Below, piece by piece: positions 1-7,656 of a stretch of DNA of 64,000 nt. The notes beneath the pieces were generated by a model that searched no databases, was not told where the DNA came from, and was given only the letters and a program-made list of their open reading frames with translations. A program made the position numbers and the translations under genes. The stretch comes from Benzoatithermus sp963720725 (GTDB lineage: Bacteria > Pseudomonadota > Alphaproteobacteria > Geminicoccales > Geminicoccaceae), in contig CAVRGN010000002.1 in the NCBI GenBank assembly GCA_963720725.1, positions 1-64,000 on the forward strand, in the 5' to 3' direction. Positions within the stretch are counted from its first letter, which is position 1. Every line of letters starts with the position of its first letter.

Positions 1-32
1 GCTGGCGCTCTACCAGGCTGAGCTACGCCCCG
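1..32 (-). tRNA. partial tRNA, 5' half, probably tRNA-Pro
   Basis: Read on the minus strand from 32 to 1, the bases fit a tRNA 5' half: acceptor strand CGGGGCG, then TA at positions 8-9, D stem GCTC, D loop AGCCTGGTA with the invariant GG, D stem GAGC, one linking G, and the start of the anticodon stem (CCAGC). The anticodon and 3' half lie outside the window. A C at position 1 and a CGGG-type acceptor are typical of bacterial tRNA-Pro, but the identity is inferred because the anticodon is not visible. An initiator tRNA also starts with C but has a different D arm. Confidence 0.75.
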
Positions 33-82
33 ACGGAAGGTGCTTCTACGGCCAAACCGCCTGCGGCCGCAACCGCCGAGCC

Positions 83-922
83 TTGACGCGTTCGCACAGC
101 CCCGGCTCTATCCGCCCCATGCAGCTGCCGCTCGCGTTCCTCGATGGCCCCTGGAAGCTGGCCATGGGCCTCAACGCGCTGGATCCGGCCGACTGGCTGT
201 GGCGCGACGAGGCCTTCGCCGCCGAGGCGGCCATGCGCCTGGCGCTCCTGGCCGAGCGGCCGGACGAGGTCCTGGCCGTCCTGGCGGAGGCCGCTCCGGC
301 CGTGGTCGAGCTCGTGGCCATGGTGGAGACGCATCTCGGGCTGCACCCGACCGGGAGCGCTTCGCTGGCCCGGCTGGCGGGGCTGGCACAGGAAGATTTC
401 TGCGTCATGCAGGCGAGGGCCGACGGCGCCTACGCCCTGACCGCCGCCCTCCTGTGCGCCCCCGCGCACTGGCGCCTGGGCGAGAAGCTGGGCAGGCCGA
501 TGGCCGAGATCCACCGGCCGGTCCCGGGCTTCGCCGAGCGCCTGGGCGGCCCGGCCGAGCGCTTCTTCGCCAACCTCACCGTCGCCCGGCCGGTCTGGCG
601 CGCAAACTGGTCGGTGGTGGAATCGCCGGTTCTATTCCACCCGCAGCCGCGGCAGCCGGTGACCGGCATCACGGCCGAGAACGCCGGCGAACGGCTGTGG
701 CTGCGCATCGAGCGCCAGACCCTGCGCCGGCTGCCGGACAGCCGGGCCGTCGTCTTCACCATCCGCACCCTGGTCCGCCGCCTCGACACGGTCGCCGCCG
801 AGCCCGGGGTCGCCCGCGCCATGGCCTCGCGGATCGGCGAGATGTCTCCCGGCATGGCCGGCTACAAGGGCATGCCCGCGCTGCGCGAGCCCCTGCTCGG
901 CTGGCTCGCCGCCCGCACGTAG
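83..922 (+). CDS. DUF3445 family protein (haem-dependent oxidative N-demethylase-like)
   Basis: The 279-residue protein carries the DUF3445 hallmark around residues 210-240: LRIERQTLRRLP followed by a hydrophobic strand (AVVFTIRTL). Members described from this family bind haem in a PAS-like fold and demethylate small amines. No signal peptide or membrane segment is seen, so it should be cytoplasmic. The start is uncertain: TTG at 83 has a weak purine stretch upstream, while ATG at 119 has none. The protein keeps its whole conserved core with either start. It follows a tRNA on the opposite strand and has no obvious operon partner. Its 3' half is overlapped antisense by the open frame of the acetyltransferase gene. 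The substrate cannot be told from sequence. Confidence 0.75.
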   Translation: MTRSHSPGSIRPMQLPLAFLDGPWKLAMGLNALDPADWLWRDEAFAAEAAMRLALLAERPDEVLAVLAEAAPAVVELVAMVETHLGLHPTGSASLARLAGLAQEDFCVMQARADGAYALTAALLCAPAHWRLGEKLGRPMAEIHRPVPGFAERLGGPAERFFANLTVARPVWRANWSVVESPVLFHPQPRQPVTGITAENAGERLWLRIERQTLRRLPDSRAVVFTIRTLVRRLDTVAAEPGVARAMASRIGEMSPGMAGYKGMPALREPLLGWLAART

Positions 923-1390
923 GAGGATGCCGCCCGCGGGCGGCAGAACCGCGCCGGCCAGGGTGCGGAACTGCAGCCGCGCCGGGCTTTCGCCGGGCAT
1001 GACGATGTTGCCCGGGGCGACGGAAAAGCCGTAGCGCGCATAGTAGGCGGGATCGCCCACGAGGAAGACCAGCCGCCAGCCCGCGGCCTCGGCCACTTCC
1101 AGGCTGGCCCGGGTCAGCGCCCGGCCGATGCCTTGCCCCTGGCGCGCGGGCTCGATCGCCAGCGGGCCCAGGAGCAGCGATGGCTGCGCGCCCAGCCGGA
1201 TCGGCCAGTATCGGATCGAGCCCACCAGCACGCCGCGCTCGCGTGCGACCAGGCCGAGCTCGGCCAGCGGTGCGACGCCCTCGCGGTAGCGATAGGAGGT
1301 CTTGCCGCGCCGGTCGGCGCCGAATGCCCGGTCGAGCAGCACCTCGATCGGTTCCCCGTCGGCAGGGCCTTCGCCAGTGATTGCCAGCAT
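632..1390 (-). CDS. GNAT family N-acetyltransferase (YhbS-like) with a run-on C terminus
   Basis: Residues 1 to about 155 form a GNAT acetyltransferase. The acetyl-CoA loop is visible as QGQGIGRAL (consensus Q/R-x-x-G-x-G/A), preceded by the strand LLLGPLAI and followed by LVGDPAYYARYGF, a typical YhbS-group motif. The family usually ends at about 160-170 residues. Here no stop codon occurs and the frame runs about 100 residues further, antisense into the DUF3445 gene. This tail is rich in Gly, Ala and Gln, as expected of an antisense reading. The tail is either a true extension caused by a lost stop or not functional. Substrate unknown; family members acetylate small molecules or proteins. 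Confidence 0.7.
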   Translation of the reverse strand: MLAITGEGPADGEPIEVLLDRAFGADRRGKTSYRYREGVAPLAELGLVARERGVLVGSIRYWPIRLGAQPSLLLGPLAIEPARQGQGIGRALTRASLEVAEAAGWRLVFLVGDPAYYARYGFSVAPGNIVMPGESPARLQFRTLAGAVLPPAGGILLRAGGEPAEQGLAQRGHALVAGHAGRHLADPRGHGAGDPGLGGDRVEAADQGADGEDDGPAVRQPAQGLALDAQPQPFAGVLGRDAGHRLPRLRVE

Positions 1391-1567
1391 GATGGTTCCA
1401 GCAGGGAGCGGATGAGAGGTTCACCCGCGGGCCGGAAAGACCTGGAAGTCAGGCGGCCGGATGGGTGACGCGCGGACCGGAGGGTCGGCGTCGTCGTCGC
1501 GACATGCTCAGGATGGCCTGCTCGGACATGCGCGGCTCGATAGCAGAACGCCAGGTTCTGTCAATGG

Positions 1568-2131
1568 TTAGCCGGCCTCGCCCGCCACCGCCTCCGGCTG
1601 GCCGGCACCCGGGTTGCCGACCGTGACCAGGGGCCCGTGGCTGCCGCGCAGCGTCCCGGCATGCTCGAGGATCCAGCGCACGGTCGGGAAGGCGAGATCC
1701 TCCCACGGGATCTCGTCCCAGCCCAGCAGCCGCACCTCCAGGCTCTCCGGTCCCGCCGCCACGTCCGCGTGCAGCAGCCGTGCACGGAAGAGCAGCTGCA
1801 CCTGGCCGATCCGCTCGACGCTGTAGACCGCCATCAGCCCCTCGAGCTCGATCCGGGCGCGCGCTTCCTCCCAGGCCTCGCGCCGGGCACCGGCCTCCGC
1901 ACTCTCGCCGAGCTCCAGATAGCCCGCCGGGATGGTCCAGAAGCCCTGGCGCGGCGGGATCGCCCGCCGGCACAGCAGGAGCCGCTCGCCCAGCGTGCAC
2001 ACGCTGCCGACCACGATCTTGGGATTGTGGTAGTGGACCGTGCCGCAACCCGGGCAGACATGCCGCTCGCGGTCGTCGCCCGCCGGCACCTTGAGCTCGA
2101 CCTCGGCCCCGCAGCTCGGGCAGAACCGCAT
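1568..2131 (-). CDS. NUDIX hydrolase with N-terminal zinc ribbon
   Basis: The 187-residue protein starts with a zinc ribbon (Cys4, Cys7, Cys26, Cys29) and continues into a NUDIX fold. The NUDIX box is readable at about residues 69-92: G-Y-L-E-L-G-E, then REAWEEA. Its last conserved Gly is replaced (EEARA), while the metal-binding Glu residues are kept. Such zinc-ribbon NUDIX proteins hydrolyse nucleoside diphosphate derivatives (NudC/ADP-ribose type), but the exact substrate is not predictable. The start codon overlaps the stop of the upstream DUF1192 gene (ATGA), so the two are translationally coupled. Upstream of the acetyltransferase start (1391-1567) nothing else is seen. Confidence 0.85.
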   Translation of the reverse strand: MRFCPSCGAEVELKVPAGDDRERHVCPGCGTVHYHNPKIVVGSVCTLGERLLLCRRAIPPRQGFWTIPAGYLELGESAEAGARREAWEEARARIELEGLMAVYSVERIGQVQLLFRARLLHADVAAGPESLEVRLLGWDEIPWEDLAFPTVRWILEHAGTLRGSHGPLVTVGNPGAGQPEAVAGEAG

Positions 2132-2334
2132 CAGTCCGGCTCAGCCCCCGGCGGTCGCTTGAACAGGGCCTCCGCTGCCCCCCTCACGTCGGCCTTGCGC
2201 TTGAGCTCCGCGCGTACCCGCACGATCTCGGCCTCGAGCTGGGCGATGAAGCCCTCGAGCTCGGCCACCGACATGAGGGTCAGATCGCGGCCGAGGCCGG
2301 TGTTCGGCCTGATCCTGATCTCCGGCTCTTCCAT
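2131..2334 (-). CDS. DUF1192 family small protein
   Basis: This 67-residue protein fits the alphaproteobacterial DUF1192 family: GRDLTLMSVAELEGFIAQLE, then EIVRVRAELKRK and a C-terminal helix with A-x-A-L-F-K. The central part should be a short amphipathic or coiled-coil helix. The ATG at 2334 was chosen over an upstream in-frame start at 2409 because the conserved family N terminus begins here. Its stop overlaps the NUDIX start (ATGA). Function unknown. Confidence 0.75.
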   Translation of the reverse strand: MEEPEIRIRPNTGLGRDLTLMSVAELEGFIAQLEAEIVRVRAELKRKADVRGAAEALFKRPPGAEPD

Positions 2335-2441
2335 GGCGTGCGTCCCCTGCGGCGAAGCGGCAAGGTACCCCCGGGCGGCCGCTTGACAAGTGGCACCGGC
2401 CGCGAGCACTCACCGCCAACCGCCAGCCTTGCGAGCACCCG

Positions 2442-2918
2442 ATGAGCGAGCCCGCCCGCCACTACTATCCCGTCTCCTGGGAGCAGCTGCACCGCGACGC
2501 CAAGGCGCTCGCTTGGCGGCTGGCCGAGCGCGGCCCGTTCGAGCGCATCGTCGCCATCACCCGCGGCGGGCTGGTCCCCGCCCACATCATCGCCCGCGAG
2601 CTCGACATCCGCCTGATCGACACGGTCTGCATCAGCTCCTACGACAATGAAAGCCAGCGCTCGGCCGCGATCCTCAAGGAAGTTGAGGGCGACGGCACGA
2701 GCTGGCTGATCGTCGACGATTTGGTCGACACCGGTACCACCGGCCGCATCGTCCGGGATATGCTGCCACATGCCCATTTCGCCACCATCTACGCCAAGCC
2801 CGCCGGTCGCCCGATGGTCGACACGTTCGTGACGGAGGTGAGTCAGGACACGTGGATCCTGTTCCCGTGGGATACGGAACCGCAATATGCGCAGCCGATC
2901 GCCGGGAGGCGCACTTGA
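2442..2918 (+). CDS. gpt: xanthine-guanine phosphoribosyltransferase
   Basis: Transfers ribose-5-phosphate from PRPP to xanthine, guanine or hypoxanthine in purine salvage. The 158-residue length is close to E. coli Gpt (152). The type-I PRTase PRPP loop is visible as WLIVDDLVDTGTT at about residues 87-99. An early VAITRGGL motif binds pyrophosphate, and a C-terminal WILFPWDTE matches the Gpt hood and end segment. It stands alone, divergent from the DUF1192-NUDIX pair. The next 240 bases before the lipase gene hold no gene, only the repeat copy described separately. Confidence 0.92.
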   Translation: MSEPARHYYPVSWEQLHRDAKALAWRLAERGPFERIVAITRGGLVPAHIIARELDIRLIDTVCISSYDNESQRSAAILKEVEGDGTSWLIVDDLVDTGTTGRIVRDMLPHAHFATIYAKPAGRPMVDTFVTEVSQDTWILFPWDTEPQYAQPIAGRRT

Positions 2919-2995
2919 CCACCGGGCAGAGACAGCGAATGGGCTGCTGCTAATTCAAGGCGGCTCAACCCAGCACATCCAACCGTCGGCGATAG

Positions 2996-3073
2996 CCTCG
3001 CTGGCCTCGTCCACCCTGTTCTCCACCGGTGCCTCCGGCGACGGCTGTGCCGTGGCGCGGTGCCAGATGTGGC
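2996..3073 (-). repeat. diverged direct-repeat copy A (remnant of a DUF2934-type gene tail)
   Basis: These 78 bases match 5779-5856 at about 88 percent (nine mismatches by eye, no gap), in the same orientation. Read on the minus strand, it encodes ATAQPSPEAPVENRVDEASE, nearly the same as the tail of the DUF2934 protein at 5738-5980. It then departs from the family ending (ESFPASDPPA) and runs to a stop near 2955. No DUF2934 domain precedes it, so it is best read as a gene fragment left by duplication or recombination. Confidence 0.7.
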
Positions 3074-3158
3074 GATCGCCACATCGCGCCCACAGCCCCG
3101 CCACTAAGCTCCACTCTTGCGGTGCCGAGCGAGCACCGGCGAGCGGCGGAGGGATGTC

Positions 3159-5681
3159 ATGGCCATGGCGGAGCACAAATTCTGGCGCCAGCTGCGGCGC
3201 CGATGGCGCCGGGTCCACGCCTTCGGCTGGGCTCTGTTTCGGGTGCTCTGGGCCAGCCGGGTCAGCGTGTTCGGGCTCCTGTTGCCGGCGGCCCTGATCA
3301 TCGGGGTGGCGCAGGCGCGCGACCTGTTCTCCTACTTCGCCGGCCAGATGGTGCCGAACAACGGCTTCCAGCCGGACGTCTTCCGCGGCGAGATCCTCAC
3401 CATCCTCTACTGGTCCGCATTCACCGGCCTCACCGCGTTCTTCTGGTGCTACCCGGTGCATTTCTCGGCGAGGATCCTGCTCTACGAGCCGGACTGGCTG
3501 TTCCGGCCGGGCCGCAATCCGAGCGCGGCCCGGCTGCGCTGGACGCAGATGCTCTATCGCGGCCCGATCATCTGGCTGCCGCGGGTATTGGGCTCGCTGC
3601 CGTTCCTGGCCCTGGCCCTGGGCTGCTGGCGGGCCCGCCGCGATGTCCCGAGCGAGACGATCGGAGCGCTTCAGGACAGTGTCTCCTCCGGCGAGATCAC
3701 GGCGATGCTGTGGCTGCTGCAATGGGCCTTCGTGCTCGCCGGGTTCGCCACCTTCGGCTATCTCAGCGGCTTCCGCTCCAAGGCGATCGGGCGGCGCGCC
3801 AGTTCCGGCGCCCAGGTCCCGCGGTCGGCCGGGCTGCAGCGCCGCTACCGCGCCATGCTCGGCGATCCGCAGCTGATCGCCCGCGACGTCGCCATCGGCC
3901 GCCTGGTCCTGGCAGTGATCAGCGTCGTCCTGATCGCACTCCTGGTCGCTCCCTCCCATGTGACCGGCATCCTGTTCCTGGCGCTCGTGCTGCCGGTGGT
4001 GGCGGGCGGCTGGGTGCCGGCCTTCACCTGGCTCGCCCGCTGGGGGCACCGCCTGCGCCTGCCGCTGATCACGGCCACCCTGGCCGGGCTCGCTTGGCTC
4101 ACCTTCGCCTTCGGCGACAATCACGACGTCCGCCAAGCGGGCGAGCCCATGCGCCCGCGCCTCGATCTCGCCACCGCGGTCGAGCGCTGGAAGGCCGCCA
4201 ACTGCAATGCCGCCGGCTGCCCGCAGCCGATCATCGTCTCCAGCGCCGGCGGCGCCAGCCGGGCTGCCTTCTTCACCGCCACCGTGCTCGGCGACCTGAT
4301 GGACAACCCCTCCTTCCACCCCCTGCCCGGCGTGACCACTCCGGCCGAGAAGGCGCGCCACGTCGTGCGGCGGATCTTCGCCATCTCTGGCGTCTCGGGC
4401 GGCTCGGTGGGAGCGGCGGTGTTCGCGGGGGCGGTCGCCAACAGCCCCGACGGCGATCCCCCCTGCGTCGACCGGCCCTCCGGCTTCTGGTTCCGCGCCG
4501 GGGCGCCGCAGGGGTGGCGCGGCTGCCTGCAGGCGATCCTGGCCGAGGACTATCTCTCGGAGACCATCGTCGGGCTCGCCTTCCGCGACAACCTCAACTT
4601 CCTGGCGAGCCTCGTTCACTGGCCCGACCGGGCGGCCACGCTGGAGGATTCCTGGATCGCCGCCTTTTCCCGCTGGGTGCGGCCGCCAGAGGGCGTGCCG
4701 CTGCGCGGCATGGATCAGCCGTTCACGAGCTTCGGGCCGGCTGGGCTGGACCAGGGCGCGTGGCAGCCGCTCCTGGTACTCAACGGCACCTCGGCCAGCA
4801 CGGGCCGGCGCATCCTCACCACCCAGCTCGATCCGGTCACCCGTGGCACGGAGGGCAGCGGCCAGCGCCTGTTCATCGACGCCTACGACCTTCTCGAGAT
4901 CGTGTCGGGCGAACCCGCCTGCATGGAGGGCCAGTGCAGGCCGTCCGCTCCCGGGCTGCCCGACGTCACCCTGGCCAGCGCCGCCTCCAACAGTGCGCGG
5001 TTCCCGATCATCTCACCGCCCGGCAGCCTGCGCCGCTGCGACGGGCAAGCCTGCAACGTCGTCGACCGCATCATCGACGGCGGCTATTTCGAGAACGACG
5101 GCGTCACCACCACCATCGATCTGGTGCGCGCGCTGCGCCAAGCCGGCCTGCGGCCCGCCGTGATCCATATCGCCAACGATCCGCTGCCCTATCCGCGCGC
5201 GGTGGACACCGCGGACGGCCTCGGCCGGTTCGACGCCTATCCCTGGCGTCAAGACGGCCCTGCTGTGCCCGATGCCGAGGACCGCAGCTGGTTCCTGTTC
5301 TTGCGCGGCCCGCTCGGCGGGCTGCTGGCGACGCGCGGCGCGCGCGCCAGCTACGCCCTGCGCCAACTCGAGGACGAACTGGAATCCCGCGACGATTTCG
5401 CCGAGATCCTGGTGTTCGGTGAGCCGCTCCAGGGCTTTTCCGAGGCGCCGAAGGCCGGCGCCTGCAACGGAGTGGCACCGGTGGTCCCGGGCACGGAGAT
5501 GAAGACCGTCTCGATGAGCTGGTGGCTGTCGCAACCGGTCCAGGAATATCTCGACACCCAGCTGAAGCTGGCCAAGAACTGCGTGGCACTCGACCAGGTC
5601 CGCGATTGGCTGGCGCAGGGGCTCGCCCCTGCCGTGGCCGACCTTGCCAGCGCGCCGCGGGCGGCGGCGCGGACCGACTGA
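3159..5681 (+). CDS. membrane-anchored patatin-like phospholipase
   Basis: The 840-residue protein has two parts. Residues 1 to about 325 contain about six hydrophobic segments (for example VSVFGLLLPAALIIGV, LVLAVISVVLIALLV and LFLALVLPVVAG), making a multi-pass membrane domain. Residues ~345-840 form a patatin hydrolase: glycine-rich oxyanion loop SAGGASRAA, nucleophile motif GVSGGS (Ser413) and the Asp of DGGYFEND (Asp640), a Ser-Asp dyad. It should cleave acyl esters of phospholipids or neutral lipids at the membrane. ATG at 3159 was chosen because GGAGGG lies 5 bases upstream; an in-frame ATG at 3117 lacks this. The gene sits between the two ~78-bp direct repeats. The exact lipid substrate is not predictable. 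Confidence 0.85.
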   Translation: MAMAEHKFWRQLRRRWRRVHAFGWALFRVLWASRVSVFGLLLPAALIIGVAQARDLFSYFAGQMVPNNGFQPDVFRGEILTILYWSAFTGLTAFFWCYPVHFSARILLYEPDWLFRPGRNPSAARLRWTQMLYRGPIIWLPRVLGSLPFLALALGCWRARRDVPSETIGALQDSVSSGEITAMLWLLQWAFVLAGFATFGYLSGFRSKAIGRRASSGAQVPRSAGLQRRYRAMLGDPQLIARDVAIGRLVLAVISVVLIALLVAPSHVTGILFLALVLPVVAGGWVPAFTWLARWGHRLRLPLITATLAGLAWLTFAFGDNHDVRQAGEPMRPRLDLATAVERWKAANCNAAGCPQPIIVSSAGGASRAAFFTATVLGDLMDNPSFHPLPGVTTPAEKARHVVRRIFAISGVSGGSVGAAVFAGAVANSPDGDPPCVDRPSGFWFRAGAPQGWRGCLQAILAEDYLSETIVGLAFRDNLNFLASLVHWPDRAATLEDSWIAAFSRWVRPPEGVPLRGMDQPFTSFGPAGLDQGAWQPLLVLNGTSASTGRRILTTQLDPVTRGTEGSGQRLFIDAYDLLEIVSGEPACMEGQCRPSAPGLPDVTLASAASNSARFPIISPPGSLRRCDGQACNVVDRIIDGGYFENDGVTTTIDLVRALRQAGLRPAVIHIANDPLPYPRAVDTADGLGRFDAYPWRQDGPAVPDAEDRSWFLFLRGPLGGLLATRGARASYALRQLEDELESRDDFAEILVFGEPLQGFSEAPKAGACNGVAPVVPGTEMKTVSMSWWLSQPVQEYLDTQLKLAKNCVALDQVRDWLAQGLAPAVADLASAPRAAARTD

Positions 5682-5737
5682 GACCGGCTTGCGGCCGGGA
5701 GGCTGCGATTCCGCCAGCGCGGCGCCGATCCCGGGCT

Positions 5738-5980
5738 CTAGCCGGTCCAGGCCGGGGGATCGCTGGCCGGGAAGGATTCCTCGCTGGCCTCGTCCACCCG
5801 GTTCTCCATCGGTGCCTCCGGCGATGACTGCGCCGTGGCGCCGGGCCGGCTGTGGCCCTCGGCGATCAGCTCCTCCTCGGCCATCAGCCAGAACTGGTCG
5901 GCTTGACCGTCCGGGCTGCCCTGGCGCTCCCAGATCCGATAGGCCCGCTCGCGCACCAGCTCGTCCCAGCGCTCGTCCAT
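5738..5980 (-). CDS. DUF2934 domain small protein
   Basis: This 80-residue protein begins with the DUF2934 core (ELVRERAYRIWERQGSP ... FWLMAEEEL). It ends with a second conserved patch (EESFPASDPPAW) common in small alphaproteobacterial proteins. The ATG at 5980 is preceded by a GGAG, and the family core begins directly after it. Function unknown; the proteins are acidic, soluble and widespread. Its C-terminal third is the source or sister of the repeat copy at 2996-3073. Confidence 0.75.
   Translation of the reverse strand: MDERWDELVRERAYRIWERQGSPDGQADQFWLMAEEELIAEGHSRPGATAQSSPEAPMENRVDEASEESFPASDPPAWTG
5779..5856 (-). repeat. direct-repeat copy B, inside the DUF2934 gene
   Basis: Same-orientation partner of the copy at 2996-3073, about 2.7 kb apart and flanking the patatin gene. 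It encodes the stretch before the conserved ESFPASDPPA ending of the DUF2934 protein and is the intact copy. Confidence 0.7.
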
Positions 5981-6098
5981 GGCACCCGTCTCCTGCAGGA
6001 CGTCCGAGGCATCCCGAACGTTAACCGCGCATTTTACACCAACGGGCCATCGGGTGAAAAGCTGCACCCGCGCCACAGCGCCCGTCGACGCGGGGGCG

Positions 6099-7277
6099 CT
6101 ACGCCGCCGCGATCACCTCCAGCGCCCGGTCGATCTCCGCCTCGCTGTTGTAGTAGTGCGGCGAGGCGCGCACGACCGGCGGCAGGCCGCGGGCGGTGGC
6201 ATCCAGCAACGTGCTCGAGGGCCGCGAGACGCTGAGATTGATCCCGGCCCCCGAGCAGCGCGCCTTGAGCGCGGCCGCGTCGGCATGGGCCAGGGTGAAG
6301 CTGACGATGGCGCACGGATCGCGCCCCAGATCGTGGAGCGCAACGTCCGGGATGGCCGCGAGGCCTGCCCGCAGGCGGCCGGCGAGCGCTCGGCAGCGAG
6401 CCTCGATCACGTCCAGGCCCAGCGCCAGCGCGTAGTCGGCGGCCGCCCCCAGCCCGAGCAGCGCCGCGTAATTGTTCTCCCAGTTCTCGAAGCGGCGCGC
6501 GTCGGGCCGCAATTGGTAGGCGTCGGGTGCGGTCCAGACCGCGCCGTGCAGGTCGATCATCGCCGGCTCGAGACCGGCCAGCCGCTCCCGGCGGACATAG
6601 AGAAAGCCCGTGCCGCGCGGGCCGCGCAGGAACTTGCGCCCGGTGGCGGAGAGGAAGTCGCAGCCAAGTTCGGCGACGTCGACCGGCAGCTGGCCGACGG
6701 CCTGACAGGCGTCGAGCAGGTAGGGAATGCCGTGGCGCCTGGCGATCCGGCCGATGGCAGCGGCCGGATTGACTAGCCCGCCATTGGTCGGGATCCAGGT
6801 GAGCGCGATCAGCCGCACCCGCTCGTCGATCATCGCCGTGAGCGCCTGGGGGTCGGTGGCGCCGTCGGCATCGTCGGGGACGACCTCGATCACGGCACCG
6901 GTGCGCCCGGCCACCTGGAGGAACGCCAGGTAGTTGGCGGCGTACTCGGCGCGCGCGGTGAGGATCCGGTCGCCGGTGCGGAAATCCTGGGCCAGGGCGT
7001 AGAACGCCATCTGCCAGGCGACGGTGGCGTTCTCGACCAGCGCGATCTCGTCCGGCTCGGCGCCGACCAGCCGGGCCACGGAACGGTAGATGTCAGCGAT
7101 CGCGTCTTTGGCCTCGGCGGCGGCCTCGTAGCCACCGATCGCAGCCTCGCGGCCCAGATGGCGCAGCTGCGCCTCCAGGACCGGCTGCGGCATCAGCGCG
7201 GCCCCGGCATTGTTGAGGTGGATGCGGTTGGCGACGCCGGACGTCTCGGCGCGCAGGCGGGCGAGGTCGAGAGGCAT
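6099..7277 (-). CDS. class-V aminotransferase-fold PLP enzyme (cysteine desulfurase/epimerase-like)
   Basis: The 392-residue protein has the class-V PLP fold. The N-terminal HLNNAGAALMP is the usual opening of this group. ENATVAWQMAF lies at the cofactor phosphate, LDACQAVGQLPVD carries the PLP-pairing Asp and stacking region, and SATGRKFLRGPRG holds the PLP lysine. A reactive Cys loop typical of true cysteine desulfurases is not evident at the C terminus, so an isopenicillin-epimerase-like or other class-V role is more likely. Substrate unknown. It is 22 bases downstream of the yrhK-like gene on the same strand and may share its transcript. The start ATG at 7277 gives the complete fold. Confidence 0.8.
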   Translation of the reverse strand: MPLDLARLRAETSGVANRIHLNNAGAALMPQPVLEAQLRHLGREAAIGGYEAAAEAKDAIADIYRSVARLVGAEPDEIALVENATVAWQMAFYALAQDFRTGDRILTARAEYAANYLAFLQVAGRTGAVIEVVPDDADGATDPQALTAMIDERVRLIALTWIPTNGGLVNPAAAIGRIARRHGIPYLLDACQAVGQLPVDVAELGCDFLSATGRKFLRGPRGTGFLYVRRERLAGLEPAMIDLHGAVWTAPDAYQLRPDARRFENWENNYAALLGLGAAADYALALGLDVIEARCRALAGRLRAGLAAIPDVALHDLGRDPCAIVSFTLAHADAAALKARCSGAGINLSVSRPSSTLLDATARGLPPVVRASPHYYNSEAEIDRALEVIAAA

Positions 7278-7299
7278 GGCGGGCGGCTTTCGGCCTGGA

Positions 7300-7521
7300 T
7301 CAACGGGTCGCGGCGCGGCCGGTGCGTTCGAGCTGCACGAGCGCGCTGCCGAGATTGCCTAGCAGCATGCCGACGCTGCCGGCAATGAACAGGTAGCTGG
7401 CCCAGGGCTGGGCTTGGTGCAGGAACAGGAGGCTGCCGGCCAGGAAGGTGACGTTGCCCAGGATGCCGATCGCGAGGTGGATCGCTTGGTAGTGACGAAT
7501 GACGGCGCGGATCGTTCGCAT
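7300..7521 (-). CDS. YrhK domain small membrane protein
   Basis: The 73-residue protein has two predicted transmembrane helices (AIGILGNVTFLAGSLLFL and YLFIAGSVGMLLGNLGSALV) and matches the YrhK family (helix, GNVTF-GS turn, FIAGS). The ATG at 7521 was preferred over an upstream in-frame start at 7611 because it has a GGAG at about -10 and the family N terminus fits. It is divergent from imuB, so the SOS promoter region lies directly upstream. Function unknown. Confidence 0.7.
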   Translation of the reverse strand: MRTIRAVIRHYQAIHLAIGILGNVTFLAGSLLFLHQAQPWASYLFIAGSVGMLLGNLGSALVQLERTGRAATR

Positions 7522-7598
7522 GGCGGCGGAGCTCCGGGAGACGCTGACCAAGGGGGCAACAGGGGCGTTCGCGCGGGCGTTCCGGCCGGCCGGAATGC

Positions 7599-7645
7599 TT
7601 GACAGGAGCATCGACTTTACTAGAACAAAACAAGAACAAAAGAAC
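7599..7645 (+). promoter_or_regulatory. SOS promoter with LexA box for imuB-dnaE2
   Basis: A TTGACA -35 element (7599-7604) is followed after 16 bases by TAGAAC (7621-7626) as a -10. Overlapping that -10 is GAAC-N7-GAAC (7623-7637), the alphaproteobacterial LexA operator. A third GAAC follows at 7642-7645. LexA bound here would occlude RNA polymerase. The translation start of imuB is 12 bases downstream of the last GAAC. Confidence 0.85.
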
Positions 7646-7656
7646 GGTGCGTTGCA

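Noticed and set aside
2955..4619. A 554-codon frame antisense to the patatin gene as a real protein
   Set aside because: Only its last ~40 codons resemble anything (the DUF2934 tail). The rest is antisense to a conserved lipase.
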